From assembly GCA_900541915.1 (NCBI GenBank), contig UQLS01000019.1, positions 1 through 38,479 of the forward strand: a stretch of DNA of 38,479 nucleotides. The letters run 5' to 3'. Source of the DNA: an uncultured Phascolarctobacterium sp. Lineage in GTDB: Bacteria; Bacillota; Negativicutes; Acidaminococcales; Acidaminococcaceae. The notes beneath the pieces were generated by a model that had not been told where the DNA came from, did not search any database, and saw only the letters and a program-made list of their open reading frames with translations. Position 1 is the first letter of the stretch; each line of letters begins with the position of its first letter. Below are positions 8,264 through 16,113 of this stretch, one piece after another. The position numbers and the translations under genes were made by a program.

Positions 8264-8307
8264 ATAAAAAAACCGACACTGACTGGTTCATCTGCCCAGA
8301 CGGTCGG
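8264..8307 (-). terminator. Riboswitch-controlled terminator before the AICAR formyltransferase gene
   Basis: On the minus strand CCGAC ... TCTGG pairs with CCAG ... GTCGG, followed by eight T. The 5' arm reuses the conserved 3' segment of the ZTP aptamer (CCGTCTGGGC), so ligand-bound aptamer and terminator are mutually exclusive. This predicts gene activation by ZTP/ZMP. Confidence 0.82.
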
Positions 8308-8360
8308 CGTCACCGGTCATACTCCCATGTGGTAATCCACTTTCCGTCAGTTATATGACC
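8293..8360 (-). ncRNA. ZTP riboswitch (pfl motif)
   Basis: The leader RNA fits the ZTP aptamer. P1 is GGUCAU (8355-8360) with AUGACC (8315-8320). Between them lie ACUGACGG, a small hairpin GUGG-AUUA-CCAC (P2) and the conserved GGGAG. After a short linker comes CCGUCUGGGC (8294-8303), whose CCGUC pairs with GACGG (8344-8348) as the pseudoknot. Known ZTP riboswitches sense AICAR phosphates, which build up when 10-formyltetrahydrofolate is low. Here the aptamer sits directly before the enzyme that consumes AICAR, with an overlapping terminator, so it should be an ON switch. Confidence 0.92.
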
Positions 8361-8373
8361 TGTATCTATTAAA

Positions 8374-8402
8374 ATTATAAAATCAGGTGATATTTTTGTC
8401 AA
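8374..8402 (-). promoter_or_regulatory. Perfect consensus promoter for the riboswitch and formyltransferase transcript
   Basis: TTGACA (8397-8402) and TATAAT (8374-8379) on the minus strand have a 17-base spacer. The transcript would start about 7 bases before the riboswitch P1 stem. Confidence 0.9.
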
Positions 8403-8460
8403 CAACTTTACAGTATGCTACAATAAAAACAGCTATTAAATATCTCAGGAGATGATTATC

Positions 8461-9357
8461 ATGACTTACTGTTATGTCTGCCCTCATCGCTGCGGCGTTG
8501 ACCGCCCGGAGAGCATTAATGATACCGAAGGCATGTTCGGCAGCTGCGGCTGCGGTATGCTGCCCATAGTTGCCCGTGCCGGCCTGCACATGTGGGAAGA
8601 ACCCTGCATCAGCGGCACTAAAGGAAGCGGCACAGTCTTTTTTTCCGGCTGTAACCTGCACTGCGTTTTCTGCCAGAACTACGAAATCAGCTGCAAAAAT
8701 TTTGGCAAAGAAATTACCATTGAAAGGCTGAAAGAAATTTATCAGGAATTGATTGCCCAGGGCGCTCATAATATCAATCTGGTAACGGCAACCCATTTTA
8801 CCGAAGCCGTCATTAAAAGTTTGGACAGCAAGCTGTCCGTACCTGTAGTTTACAATACCAGCGGCTTTGAAACTCTGGATACCCTGCGCCGCCTGCAGGG
8901 TAAAATACAGATTTATCTGCCGGATTTAAAATATTATAATGACCAGCCGGCAATTAAATACAGTAATGCTCCCTATTATTTCCGTACTGCTACCCAGGCC
9001 ATCAAGGAAATGTACCGACAGGTTGGCGATTATAAGCTTAACGATGACGGAATTATGGAAAGCGGCGTCATCATCCGCCACTTAATCCTGCCCGGACAAA
9101 TTGAAGAAAGCAAAAAGATTATCGACTGGGTTGCTCAAAACTTCCAGCCCGGACAGGTAATGTTCAGCCTGATGCGCCAGTATGTTCCCTGCGGACGCGC
9201 TACAGAATATCCGGAAATAAACCGTAAGGTAACTGACGAAGAATATGCGGAAGTAGAAGCCTACCTCATGGACAGTTCTATCGAAGACGGCTTCGTGCAG
9301 GAAGAAGAATCTGCCTGCAAAGATTTCATTCCCTGCTTTGACGGGACCGGCGTATAA
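8461..9357 (+). CDS. PflX-type radical SAM protein
   Basis: A 298-residue radical SAM protein of the COG1313/PflX type, often annotated as a putative pyruvate formate-lyase activating enzyme; the true substrate is unknown. The cluster-binding motif is CNLHCVFC (Cx3Cx2C) within GTVFFSGCNLHCVFC at about residues 60-75. An extra amino-terminal cysteine set (CYVCPHRC, then CGC) probably holds another metal centre. An ATG at 8452 lies only one base after AGGAG, so the ATG at 8461 is preferred. No pyruvate formate-lyase gene is near. The gene is a single unit, closed by a terminator. Confidence 0.85.
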   Translation: MTYCYVCPHRCGVDRPESINDTEGMFGSCGCGMLPIVARAGLHMWEEPCISGTKGSGTVFFSGCNLHCVFCQNYEISCKNFGKEITIERLKEIYQELIAQGAHNINLVTATHFTEAVIKSLDSKLSVPVVYNTSGFETLDTLRRLQGKIQIYLPDLKYYNDQPAIKYSNAPYYFRTATQAIKEMYRQVGDYKLNDDGIMESGVIIRHLILPGQIEESKKIIDWVAQNFQPGQVMFSLMRQYVPCGRATEYPEINRKVTDEEYAEVEAYLMDSSIEDGFVQEEESACKDFIPCFDGTGV

Positions 9358-9363
9358 ACAAAA

Positions 9364-9400
9364 AACTTCTGAACTAAAAGTTCAGAAGTTTTTCTTTTTT
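9364..9400. terminator. Bidirectional terminator
   Basis: AACTTCTGAAC and GTTCAGAAGTT pair around a TAAAA loop, with T-rich sequence after and A-rich before. It separates the PflX-type gene from the convergent M20 amidohydrolase gene. Confidence 0.9.
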
Positions 9401-9402
9401 AT

Positions 9403-10635
9403 TTATGCATTTGCTTCCTGCTTCAAAAATTCTGCCAGCACTTCTACCGCACGGCAAATATCATCGTTAGCAGCATACTCTGCAGGATTATGACTGATAC
9501 CGCCCTTGCAGGGAATAAACAGCATAATAGTAGGCGCAATTTTTGTCATGTGCATAGCATCATGACCAGCACCACTGTTCATATGCAGATAGGTAAAGTT
9601 TTTCTGCTCACAGATGTCTTCCAGCTTTTCTGCCAGTTCCGCACTTAAAGCTACCGGCTTATCGGCAGTCAACATCTCCATGTCGATGCCTACGCCGTCT
9701 TTTTCAGCAACTGCAGCCATAGCATCTTTAATACTTTGCAGCGCACGCATAATACTTTCCTGCTCCACGCCGCGCAAATCCACCCACAACGTTACTGCTC
9801 CCGGTACTACATTAATAGAACCGGGCTCTACTTCTACTACGCCTACGGTAGCAACCGTACCGCAGTCAGCTTCAGCCTCTGCCGCGTCCTGCACTGCCAG
9901 AATAAGCTTAGCGGCACTAACCAGCGCATCTTTACGCATACCCATAGGTGTTGCGCCGGAATGGTCAGCCATACCCTGAATATGCAGTTTAAAACGGGTA
10001 GGCGCAGCAATATTATGTACAATACCCAGCTGCAAGCCTTTAGTTTCCAGTACCTTGCCCTGCTCAATATGGATTTCCGCAAAGCTTTTATAATATCCCT
10101 GCGGCAATACAGCCTCCTGATAACGCTCCGGGTCACAGCCCCACTGCTGCAGTGCCTGCGTAAAGGTCACATCATCTTTTCTTGCCGCCTTATCAAACAT
10201 TGCCGGTACTGCGCTGCCGGTAAGCAATTTACTGCCGATAGTGGCAAAACCAAAACGGCTGGATTCCTCTGCCCGGAAAATAATTACGTCGATGCTGCGC
10301 TGCAGCTTTTCATCTGCCAGCATGTGCAGAGCTTCCAGAGCGCCTGCAACACCGCACATACCGTCATAAGCACCGCCATGAATAACCGTATCAAGATGCG
10401 AACCAGTAGCAACAGCAGGCAAAGCAGGATTTTCTCCTGTACGGCGCAAAAATACGTTGCCAACAGCATCCTGTCTTATTTCCAGCTGTAAATCTTCTAT
10501 TTGCTGCAGCAGCCATTCCTGTGCCTGTTTATCAGTTTCCGTATAGGCAAGACGGGTAATGCCCTGCTCACCCCTTCCAAATTGTGCCAGTCCTTCCAGC
10601 AGCATCTGTACACGCTCTTTATTTATAGCTAACAT
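9403..10635 (-). CDS. M20-family Zn-dependent amidohydrolase (carbamoylase type)
   Basis: This 410-residue enzyme belongs to the hydantoinase/carbamoylase branch of peptidase family M20, which includes allantoate amidohydrolase, N-carbamoyl-L-amino acid hydrolase and beta-ureidopropionase. Metal-binding segments are TGSHLDTVIHGGAYDG (His80, Asp91), RAEESSRFG (Glu123/124), the HIEQG segment, and the carboxyl-terminal SGAGHDAMHM. It is divergent from a uracil permease gene, which favours a ureido substrate from pyrimidine or purine breakdown; this is inference and no dihydropyrimidinase is present here. The ATG follows GGAGAG. No frameshift or missing ligand is evident. Confidence 0.87.
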   Translation of the reverse strand: MLAINKERVQMLLEGLAQFGRGEQGITRLAYTETDKQAQEWLLQQIEDLQLEIRQDAVGNVFLRRTGENPALPAVATGSHLDTVIHGGAYDGMCGVAGALEALHMLADEKLQRSIDVIIFRAEESSRFGFATIGSKLLTGSAVPAMFDKAARKDDVTFTQALQQWGCDPERYQEAVLPQGYYKSFAEIHIEQGKVLETKGLQLGIVHNIAAPTRFKLHIQGMADHSGATPMGMRKDALVSAAKLILAVQDAAEAEADCGTVATVGVVEVEPGSINVVPGAVTLWVDLRGVEQESIMRALQSIKDAMAAVAEKDGVGIDMEMLTADKPVALSAELAEKLEDICEQKNFTYLHMNSGAGHDAMHMTKIAPTIMLFIPCKGGISHNPAEYAANDDICRAVEVLAEFLKQEANA

Positions 10636-10668
10636 AAAAATCTCTCCATTCTTTCAAGATACATTTTT

Positions 10669-10697
10669 ATTATACCCGTCCATCTGCTGCCAGGCAA
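10669..10697 (-). promoter_or_regulatory. Promoter for the M20 amidohydrolase gene
   Basis: TTGCCT (10692-10697) and TATAAT (10669-10674) on the minus strand are 17 bases apart, about 33 bases before the start codon. Confidence 0.78.
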
Positions 10698-10778
10698 ACT
10701 TTTACTGCTCTGCGCTTAATTCTCATAATTCCCAGAGTTTTACAAAAATATTTACTCATGTTATTTAAATATTTTTAC

Positions 10779-10807
10779 TTGCCAACAAGTGTTAAAAATT
10801 TTACAAT
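10779..10807 (+). promoter_or_regulatory. Promoter for the uracil permease gene
   Basis: TTGCCA (10779-10784) and TACAAT (10802-10807) are separated by 17 bases. The two divergent promoters in this gap do not overlap. No PyrR-binding leader or terminator is visible before the gene. Confidence 0.75.
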
Positions 10808-10841
10808 ATAAAAACAAACTAAAGAAACGAGGTTATAAACA

Positions 10842-12089
10842 TTGGAAAGAAAAGTTATTCAAGTTGAAGAACGTCCGCCTTTATTGCTGAATATCCCTCT
10901 GAGCATCCAGCATCTGTTCGCCATGTTCGGCTCTACCGTACTGGTTCCCTTCCTGTTCGGAGTAAACCCTACCACCTGCTTGTTTATGAACGGTATCGGC
11001 ACACTGCTGTATATCTTTCTGACCAAAGGCAAAATCCCCTCCTATCTCGGTTCCAGCTTTGCCTTTATTTCCCCGGTATTGCTGATTCTTTCTACTTCCG
11101 GTTATGCTGACGCGCAGTCCGGCTTTATTGTTTTCGGCCTGCTGTTTATGCTGTTTTCTATTATTATCCACTATGTCGGTACTTCCTGGATTGATGTTAT
11201 CTTCCCGCCAGCTGCTATGGGTGCCATCATCGCCGTTATCGGACTGGAACTTGCTCCTGTTGCTGCCAACATGGCAGGTCTTACCGGCGATAATATTCAG
11301 CCTGTAAATATTGCCGTTTCCATGTTCACACTGGCTGTCGGTATTATCGGCTCAGTTGCTTTCCGCGGCTTTATGAGCATCATCCCCATTCTGTTTGGCG
11401 TTATCTGCGGCTATGTCTTTGCAGCCTTCATGGGTATGGTCAACTTCCAGCCCATTATCGACGCTCCCTGGCTGCAGCTGCCTCATTTCTATGCTCCCCA
11501 CTTCAACCTTAACGCTATTATGATTATCGCTCCGGCAGCACTGGTAGTACTGGCAGAACATATCGGCCACTTAGTAGTAACTGGCAACATTGTTGAACGC
11601 AACCTGATTAAAGACCCTGGTCTTTCCCGTTCCCTGTTTGCTGACGGTCTTTCCAACGTTGTCTCCGGTTTTGCCGGCGCAACTCCTAATACCACATATG
11701 GTGAAAACATCGGCGTTATGGCAATTACCAAGGTTTACAGCGTCTGGGTTATCGGCGGCGCTGCTGTAATGGCTATCCTGCTTTCCTTCATCGGCAAGCT
11801 TTCCGAGCTGATTCACAGTATTCCTGTTCCTGTTATGGGCGGTATCTGCATCCTGCTGTTCGGCGTTATTGCTGCTTCCGGTATCCGCGTACTGGTAGAA
11901 CAAAAAGTAGATTACAGCAAATCCTCCAATCTGATTATGACTTCCGTAGTTATGATTATCGGCCTGTCCGGCGCTAAAATCTCCTTTGGCGCCTTCAGCG
12001 TACAGGGCATGGTCCTTGCTACTGTAGTAGCTATCATTATGAGCTTGCTGTTTCGAGTTTTTGAAAAGCTTGGCCTGTTAAACGAATAA
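10842..12089 (+). CDS. uraA: Uracil permease, NCS2/NAT family
   Basis: A 415-residue integral membrane nucleobase transporter, with hydrophobic segments throughout as in the 14-helix NAT fold. The amino-terminal SIQHLFAMFGSTVLVP and the substrate-site segment SGFAGATPNTTYGENIGV are characteristic of uracil transporters rather than xanthine or urate transporters. The start is TTG at 10842, nine bases after CGAGG; no ATG lies between the ribosome binding site and MERKVIQ. It is divergent from the M20 amidohydrolase, suggesting a shared nucleobase or ureide role. It is monocistronic and followed by a terminator. Proton symport is the known mechanism of the family. Confidence 0.9.
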   Translation: MERKVIQVEERPPLLLNIPLSIQHLFAMFGSTVLVPFLFGVNPTTCLFMNGIGTLLYIFLTKGKIPSYLGSSFAFISPVLLILSTSGYADAQSGFIVFGLLFMLFSIIIHYVGTSWIDVIFPPAAMGAIIAVIGLELAPVAANMAGLTGDNIQPVNIAVSMFTLAVGIIGSVAFRGFMSIIPILFGVICGYVFAAFMGMVNFQPIIDAPWLQLPHFYAPHFNLNAIMIIAPAALVVLAEHIGHLVVTGNIVERNLIKDPGLSRSLFADGLSNVVSGFAGATPNTTYGENIGVMAITKVYSVWVIGGAAVMAILLSFIGKLSELIHSIPVPVMGGICILLFGVIAASGIRVLVEQKVDYSKSSNLIMTSVVMIIGLSGAKISFGAFSVQGMVLATVVAIIMSLLFRVFEKLGLLNE

Positions 12090-12107
12090 TATTTCGGCAA
12101 TACAAAA

Positions 12108-12134
12108 AAGCTGCCTGCAAAATGCAGGCAGCTT
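12108..12134. terminator. Bidirectional terminator between uraA and hydG
   Basis: AAGCTGCCTGC and GCAGGCAGCTT pair around AAAAT. The T run is clearer on the minus side (hydG) than on the plus side. Confidence 0.82.
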
Positions 12135-12153
12135 GTATTTTTTACAGCCGTTA

Positions 12154-13569
12154 TCAGAATCTGAAATCACGGATACCTTCTTCAATTTTCTTTAAATGAT
12201 CGGCACATACCGCACGAACATTTTCTTTTGGTATATTTAAGAGTTCAGCTTCAATAAGCTTTTCGCCGATAGCACGAGTTTCCTCAGAAGCATAATCTAC
12301 CAGATATTCCTTCAGCGTCATCAGCGCGTTAGGATGGCAGCAATTTTGAATCTGCTTTGATTTGCACAGCTCCATAAATCTGTCGCCGGTACGTCCTGCA
12401 CGATAGCAGGCAGTACAGAAGGACGGAATATAACCTAAATCCATCAGCCAATGTACAACTTCATCCAGAGTTCTCTGGTCAGAAACGTCAAACTGTTCTG
12501 TATCGGTAGGTCTGTCTTCTTCGGTGTATCCGCCTACGGAAGTTCTGGAACCGCCGCTGATTTGAGAAATACCAAGGCGCAGTACCTTTTCACGTACAGC
12601 CTGGCTTTCACGGGTAGAAACAATCATACCGGTATAAGGTACGGCAATACGGATAAGTGCTACCAGTTTAGCAAAGGTTTCATCATCAATACCGTTAGCA
12701 AAAGCATTGGGATCGATATCATCAGCATGCTTGATACGCGGTACGCTGATAGTATGCGGGCCAACGCCATGCACTGCTTCCAGATGCTCTGCATGCATCA
12801 AAAGACCGGCAAATTCATATTTATAGCGTTCCAAGCCGAACAGTACGCCCAGGCCAACATCGTCGATGCCGCCTTCCATAGCTCTGTCCATAGCTTCTGT
12901 ATGGTAAGCATAATTATGCTTCGGCCCGGTAGGATGCAGTGCTTCATAGCTTTCTTTATGGTAGGTTTCCTGGAACAGAATATAAGTACCGATACCTGCT
13001 TCTTTCAGCTTGCGGTAATCTTCTACAGTTGTTGCCGCAATATTAACGTTAACACGGCGAATAGCACCATTTTTATGTTTAATGGAATAAATAGTCTTAA
13101 TACATTCAAGGATGTATTCCAGCGGATTGTTAACCGGATCTTCACCAGCCTCCAGTGCCAGACGCTTATGACCCATATCCTGCAGGGCAATAACCTCTGC
13201 ACGTACTTCCTCCTGAGTCAGTTTCTTTCTGGCAATATGCTTGTTCTTAGCATGATAGGGGCAATAAGTGCAGCCGTTAATGCAGTAGTTGGACAAATAC
13301 AGCGGCGCAAACATAACGATACGGTTGCCGTAAAAGTCCTTTTTAATCTGTTCAGCCAGTGCGTAAATTTTCGCAATACGCTCTTCATCCTCGCATGCCA
13401 GCAGTACGGAGGCATCACGATGGGATAATCCCTGACGCAGCTCGGCCTTAGCGATAATTTCATCAACCAGCTTCAGATTGTCCTTGTTGGCTTCGGCGTA
13501 AGCCAATGTGTCAAGAATTTCTTCATGGCTGATAAATTCTTCAGCCTTCATTGATTTTACATTATACAT
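12154..13569 (-). CDS. hydG: [FeFe]-hydrogenase maturase HydG
   Basis: HydG is a radical SAM tyrosine lyase that makes the CO and CN ligands of the [FeFe]-hydrogenase active site. At 471 residues it has full family length. The radical SAM cluster motif is CINGCTYC (Cx3Cx2C) at about residues 92-99, within APLYLSNYCINGCTYCPYH. The carboxyl-terminal auxiliary-cluster motif is also present: CTAC, then a Cys about 22 residues later in QNCCHPN. This second motif separates HydG from the related thiamine enzyme ThiH. The upstream neighbour is a TM1266-type gene, a common partner. HydE, HydF and the hydrogenase itself are not in this window. Confidence 0.95.
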   Translation of the reverse strand: MYNVKSMKAEEFISHEEILDTLAYAEANKDNLKLVDEIIAKAELRQGLSHRDASVLLACEDEERIAKIYALAEQIKKDFYGNRIVMFAPLYLSNYCINGCTYCPYHAKNKHIARKKLTQEEVRAEVIALQDMGHKRLALEAGEDPVNNPLEYILECIKTIYSIKHKNGAIRRVNVNIAATTVEDYRKLKEAGIGTYILFQETYHKESYEALHPTGPKHNYAYHTEAMDRAMEGGIDDVGLGVLFGLERYKYEFAGLLMHAEHLEAVHGVGPHTISVPRIKHADDIDPNAFANGIDDETFAKLVALIRIAVPYTGMIVSTRESQAVREKVLRLGISQISGGSRTSVGGYTEEDRPTDTEQFDVSDQRTLDEVVHWLMDLGYIPSFCTACYRAGRTGDRFMELCKSKQIQNCCHPNALMTLKEYLVDYASEETRAIGEKLIEAELLNIPKENVRAVCADHLKKIEEGIRDFRF

Positions 13570-13618
13570 AATTTCATTCCTTTCAAGTCAGCTTTGCTTC
13601 CCTGTTAGATTTATTATT

Positions 13619-13631
13619 TCCGCTAAGCGGA
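13619..13631. repeat. Short perfect palindrome between the TM1266-type gene and hydG
   Basis: TCCGCT-A-AGCGGA lies in the 72-base gap between the two genes. It lacks a T run, so it is not a normal terminator; it may be an operator or a leader hairpin of hydG. Confidence 0.4.
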
Positions 13632-13641
13632 GATAACCATT

Positions 13642-13899
13642 TTAATTTTTGTCAGCAACATTAGAATAGGCTGCTTTGGCAGTAACACCTTTAAGACGTC
13701 CCAGCTTACCGGAAAGTGCATTGATAATATCCTGCGGCGCATCTACTGCCACACAGATAATATTTACACCTTTACTGCGGTAGGGAATCCCCATTCTGCC
13801 AATTACATACTGCCCATACTGGTGCAGCAAAGTATTCAGTTCCTGTACAGCTTCTTCATCTGTAACAATTATCGAAATAACAGCTACCCTGGTTTCCAT
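13642..13899 (-). CDS. TM1266-type iron-only hydrogenase system putative regulator
   Basis: An 85-residue ACT-like small protein starting METRVAVISIIV, with the GRMGIPYRSKGVNIICVAVDAP core typical of the TM1266 family. The family is found beside [FeFe]-hydrogenase maturation genes and is presumed to regulate them, possibly by binding a nickel-, nucleotide- or amino-acid-like ligand; direct DNA binding has not been established for it. A longer frame opens upstream, but the ATG at 13897-13899 sits five bases after GGGAGG and is preferred. hydG follows 72 bases downstream on the same strand, so the two probably share a transcript. Confidence 0.85.
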   Translation of the reverse strand: METRVAVISIIVTDEEAVQELNTLLHQYGQYVIGRMGIPYRSKGVNIICVAVDAPQDIINALSGKLGRLKGVTAKAAYSNVADKN

Positions 13900-13927
13900 A
13901 ACAGCCTCCCAAATACTAACTATCAAT

Positions 13928-13936
13928 AGTATACCA
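13928..13936 (-). promoter_or_regulatory. Extended -10 promoter for the TM1266-type gene and hydG
   Basis: TGG followed by TATACT on the minus strand lies about 30 bases before the start codon. The -35 region is weak. Confidence 0.5.
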
Positions 13937-14005
13937 TAAAGAAAAATACTGCATGCTGTTTTGACAAAAAACTTTCACAATTTCTGCCACAAAAGCAGGG
14001 CTTTA

Positions 14006-14014
14006 TGCTACAAT
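14006..14014 (+). promoter_or_regulatory. Extended -10 promoter for the exonuclease gene
   Basis: TGC followed by TACAAT lies about 55 bases before the GTG start of the exonuclease. Confidence 0.45.
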
Positions 14015-14069
14015 GTTAGCAAGTAAAGGGAAACGTCATTGTAATAAATAAAAGAAAGAAGGTACCAGT

Positions 14070-14693
14070 GTGGAATTTACAGCAATAGATTTTGAAACTG
14101 CCAATGCCAGCCGCGACAGCGCCTGCGCCATTGGACTTGTTACCGTTAAAGACGGTGTGATTGTCGACGAATATTATCACCTTATCCGTCCTAAGATTAT
14201 GTACTTTAATCCGGACAACATCGGAGTACACGGCATTACAGAAGAAATGGTTGCCAATGAACCAAACTTTGAGCAATTATGGCCGGAAATCTTTCCCCGC
14301 CTGCACAACAAGCAGGTTGTCGCTCATTTTGCCAAATTTGATATCAACGTACTGCGCTATACTTTAAACTCCTATTATCTGCCGCACCCCAACTTTACCT
14401 ATATCTGCAGCTGGGTATTGGCTAAAAAAGCCTTCCCGCATCTTTCCAGCTACAGCCTGGATAATGTTGCCGGTTATGTTGGCTTTAAATTCCAGCATCA
14501 TCAGGCACTGGATGACGCCAGAGCCTGCGCAGCCATCGTCAATAAAGTACTGGAAAAGAATCCTTCTGCTCAGGATTTTGAACATCTGGCAGATATTTAT
14601 AATTTTGAATGCGGCCATCTTTCCCGCAACAAAGTGCATCCCTGCACTCTGGAAAAAGAAGCGAAAGAAGAAATCATGGGCAAGCTGTTTTAA
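14070..14693 (+). CDS. DEDDh-type 3'-5' exonuclease (epsilon/RNase T-like)
   Basis: A 207-residue member of the DnaQ-like superfamily. The four acidic residues and catalytic histidine are visible: AIDFET (Exo I, Asp and Glu at about residues 7 and 9), VVAHFAKFDINVL (Exo II), and HHQALDDARACA (Exo III, His and Asp). HGITEEMV follows the first motif, as in the polymerase III epsilon-like exonucleases. It lacks a polymerase domain and is probably a stand-alone repair or trimming nuclease. The start is GTG at 14070 after AGAAGG. The gene ends two bases from the convergent AsmA-like gene, with no terminator between them. Confidence 0.85.
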   Translation: MEFTAIDFETANASRDSACAIGLVTVKDGVIVDEYYHLIRPKIMYFNPDNIGVHGITEEMVANEPNFEQLWPEIFPRLHNKQVVAHFAKFDINVLRYTLNSYYLPHPNFTYICSWVLAKKAFPHLSSYSLDNVAGYVGFKFQHHQALDDARACAAIVNKVLEKNPSAQDFEHLADIYNFECGHLSRNKVHPCTLEKEAKEEIMGKLF

Positions 14694-14695
14694 TC

Positions 14696-16006
14696 TCAGC
14701 GCACCTTGATTTTCTCGCTGCCGTCAGGCGCTTCCAGATAGATGTCTTCCAGATAAACTCTGCCATCTACCAATTTAAAGCCATCTGTCACGACATTGCC
14801 AAGATTAGTCTTGATAACGACATCTTTAAATTTTAATACTTTGCTTTTATTATCAAACTTACCGCTGATACTTTCAAAAGGTATCAGCATATAATTGCCC
14901 GGTCCGGACGTAAAACTGCCGTAAGTATGAACTGTATCTGCTCTGCCTTCAGAGCGCATTTTCAGATCCAGTTCTACGCGGCAGTTTATTTTTGTGCTTT
15001 TAGCGGCAACAGAAGCCATCAAACCATGACCCAAAACATCAATACTGTAATGCCTGTTATCTATATGATAGTTACCGGAAGCATCCACAGTACCGCCGTA
15101 AACACTGCCAGTAACATCAGTAAAGTCTACCCGTCCGTCTTCATAATGAATGTTGCCGCTCACTTTGCTGAAATGCAGCGCAGGAATATCAAGTTCATCA
15201 AAATTCAAGGCTCCGTCTGCCTTCGGCTGCTGCAAAGGTCCCTTTACTTCCAGAAAAATATCGGCAGGATTTTCAATCTTGCCTAACCCCATGGAAGAAG
15301 GAATAATATTATACATCGTCAGATTAAGCGCCAGCTCTGGCTCATCCTTGCTCACATCAACCTTGCCATACAGCTTGAGGCTGTCACCGGCAATAGTACC
15401 GCCGAATAAGCCGGAAGCAAAATCAATCTTAATAAAATCGTCCGTTCTGCTTTGAATATTTGCCTGCACCTGATTCAATACAAAATAACGCTTTTTGTAC
15501 ATAACATTTAATGTGCAGTTTTTCAGCACCAGTTCAGTTTCCGGAACCTTGCCGCGCAAGTCAAGATGCTTCTTTTTTTTCTGCGGCGTTGGCTCTGACA
15601 GCATCTTTTTATCCGGCAAAACATCCAGACGCATTTTTTCATCAAACTGCAAAGATAAAACCGCGCCATCTAATTCTACCAGCTGCAAAGTATCCAAATC
15701 TGCACTGTGTGTTATAATATCCCAGACGCTGACGGAAAATTTACCCTGCGGCACCTGCAATACCGGCTCTCCCTTCGGGTCCAGCCATACTAAATTAGTA
15801 AAGCTGACATTACCAAATAAATCAGCCTTAATACTGTCTGCAGTAACACTGCCTCGCAGTACCCGCTGTTTGCTCATTTCCTGATGGAAGATATCCTCTG
15901 CATGCTCACTGGCTAAACTGCACAAAAAGAAATATACTCCACCAAGCAACAGCAGTATGACACTTATAATTAAATAAAATTTTCTGTTTTTAAATATTTC
16001 CGGCAT
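14696..16006 (-). CDS. AsmA-like envelope protein
   Basis: A 436-residue protein with one amino-terminal membrane helix (FYLIISVILLLLGGVYFFLC, about residues 10-29) and a long beta-rich remainder with repeats of the type seen in AsmA/TamB proteins (for example VSFTNLVWLDPKGEPVLQVPQGKFSVSV and DGALNFDELDIPALHFSKVSGNIHYEDGRVDFTDVTG read in parts). Such proteins span the envelope of diderm bacteria and are linked to phospholipid or outer-membrane biogenesis. A basic KKKKH run lies near residue 145. The assignment is by sequence character; no catalytic residues are expected. Confidence 0.65.
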   Translation of the reverse strand: MPEIFKNRKFYLIISVILLLLGGVYFFLCSLASEHAEDIFHQEMSKQRVLRGSVTADSIKADLFGNVSFTNLVWLDPKGEPVLQVPQGKFSVSVWDIITHSADLDTLQLVELDGAVLSLQFDEKMRLDVLPDKKMLSEPTPQKKKKHLDLRGKVPETELVLKNCTLNVMYKKRYFVLNQVQANIQSRTDDFIKIDFASGLFGGTIAGDSLKLYGKVDVSKDEPELALNLTMYNIIPSSMGLGKIENPADIFLEVKGPLQQPKADGALNFDELDIPALHFSKVSGNIHYEDGRVDFTDVTGSVYGGTVDASGNYHIDNRHYSIDVLGHGLMASVAAKSTKINCRVELDLKMRSEGRADTVHTYGSFTSGPGNYMLIPFESISGKFDNKSKVLKFKDVVIKTNLGNVVTDGFKLVDGRVYLEDIYLEAPDGSEKIKVR

Positions 16007-16032
16007 AATAACCTCATAACATTTTTATTTCT

Positions 16033-16041
16033 ATTATAACA
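16033..16041 (-). promoter_or_regulatory. Extended -10 promoter for the AsmA-like gene
   Basis: TGT followed by TATAAT on the minus strand lies about 27 bases before the start codon; no good -35 box is seen. Confidence 0.5.
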
Positions 16042-16090
16042 TACGCTTAGTATTTGCCCATCATCTGCAAAAACTGCAGATAAAAAATAA

Positions 16091-16113
16091 AAAGCAGGCT
16101 TAACGCCTGCTTT
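16091..16113 (-). terminator. Terminator after the ATP-grasp gene
   Basis: AAAGCAGGC and GCCTGCTTT form the hairpin immediately after the stop codon at 16114-16116, followed by a T-rich tract on the minus strand. Confidence 0.85.

Noticed and set aside
12451..13428. Plus-strand open frame of 325 codons
   Set aside because: It is antisense to hydG, which has all expected motifs; no independent support.
13970..13980. TTGTGAAA-like sequence near the TM1266-type promoter as a Rex site
   Set aside because: Only one half-site is seen; the second TTCACAA arm is missing.
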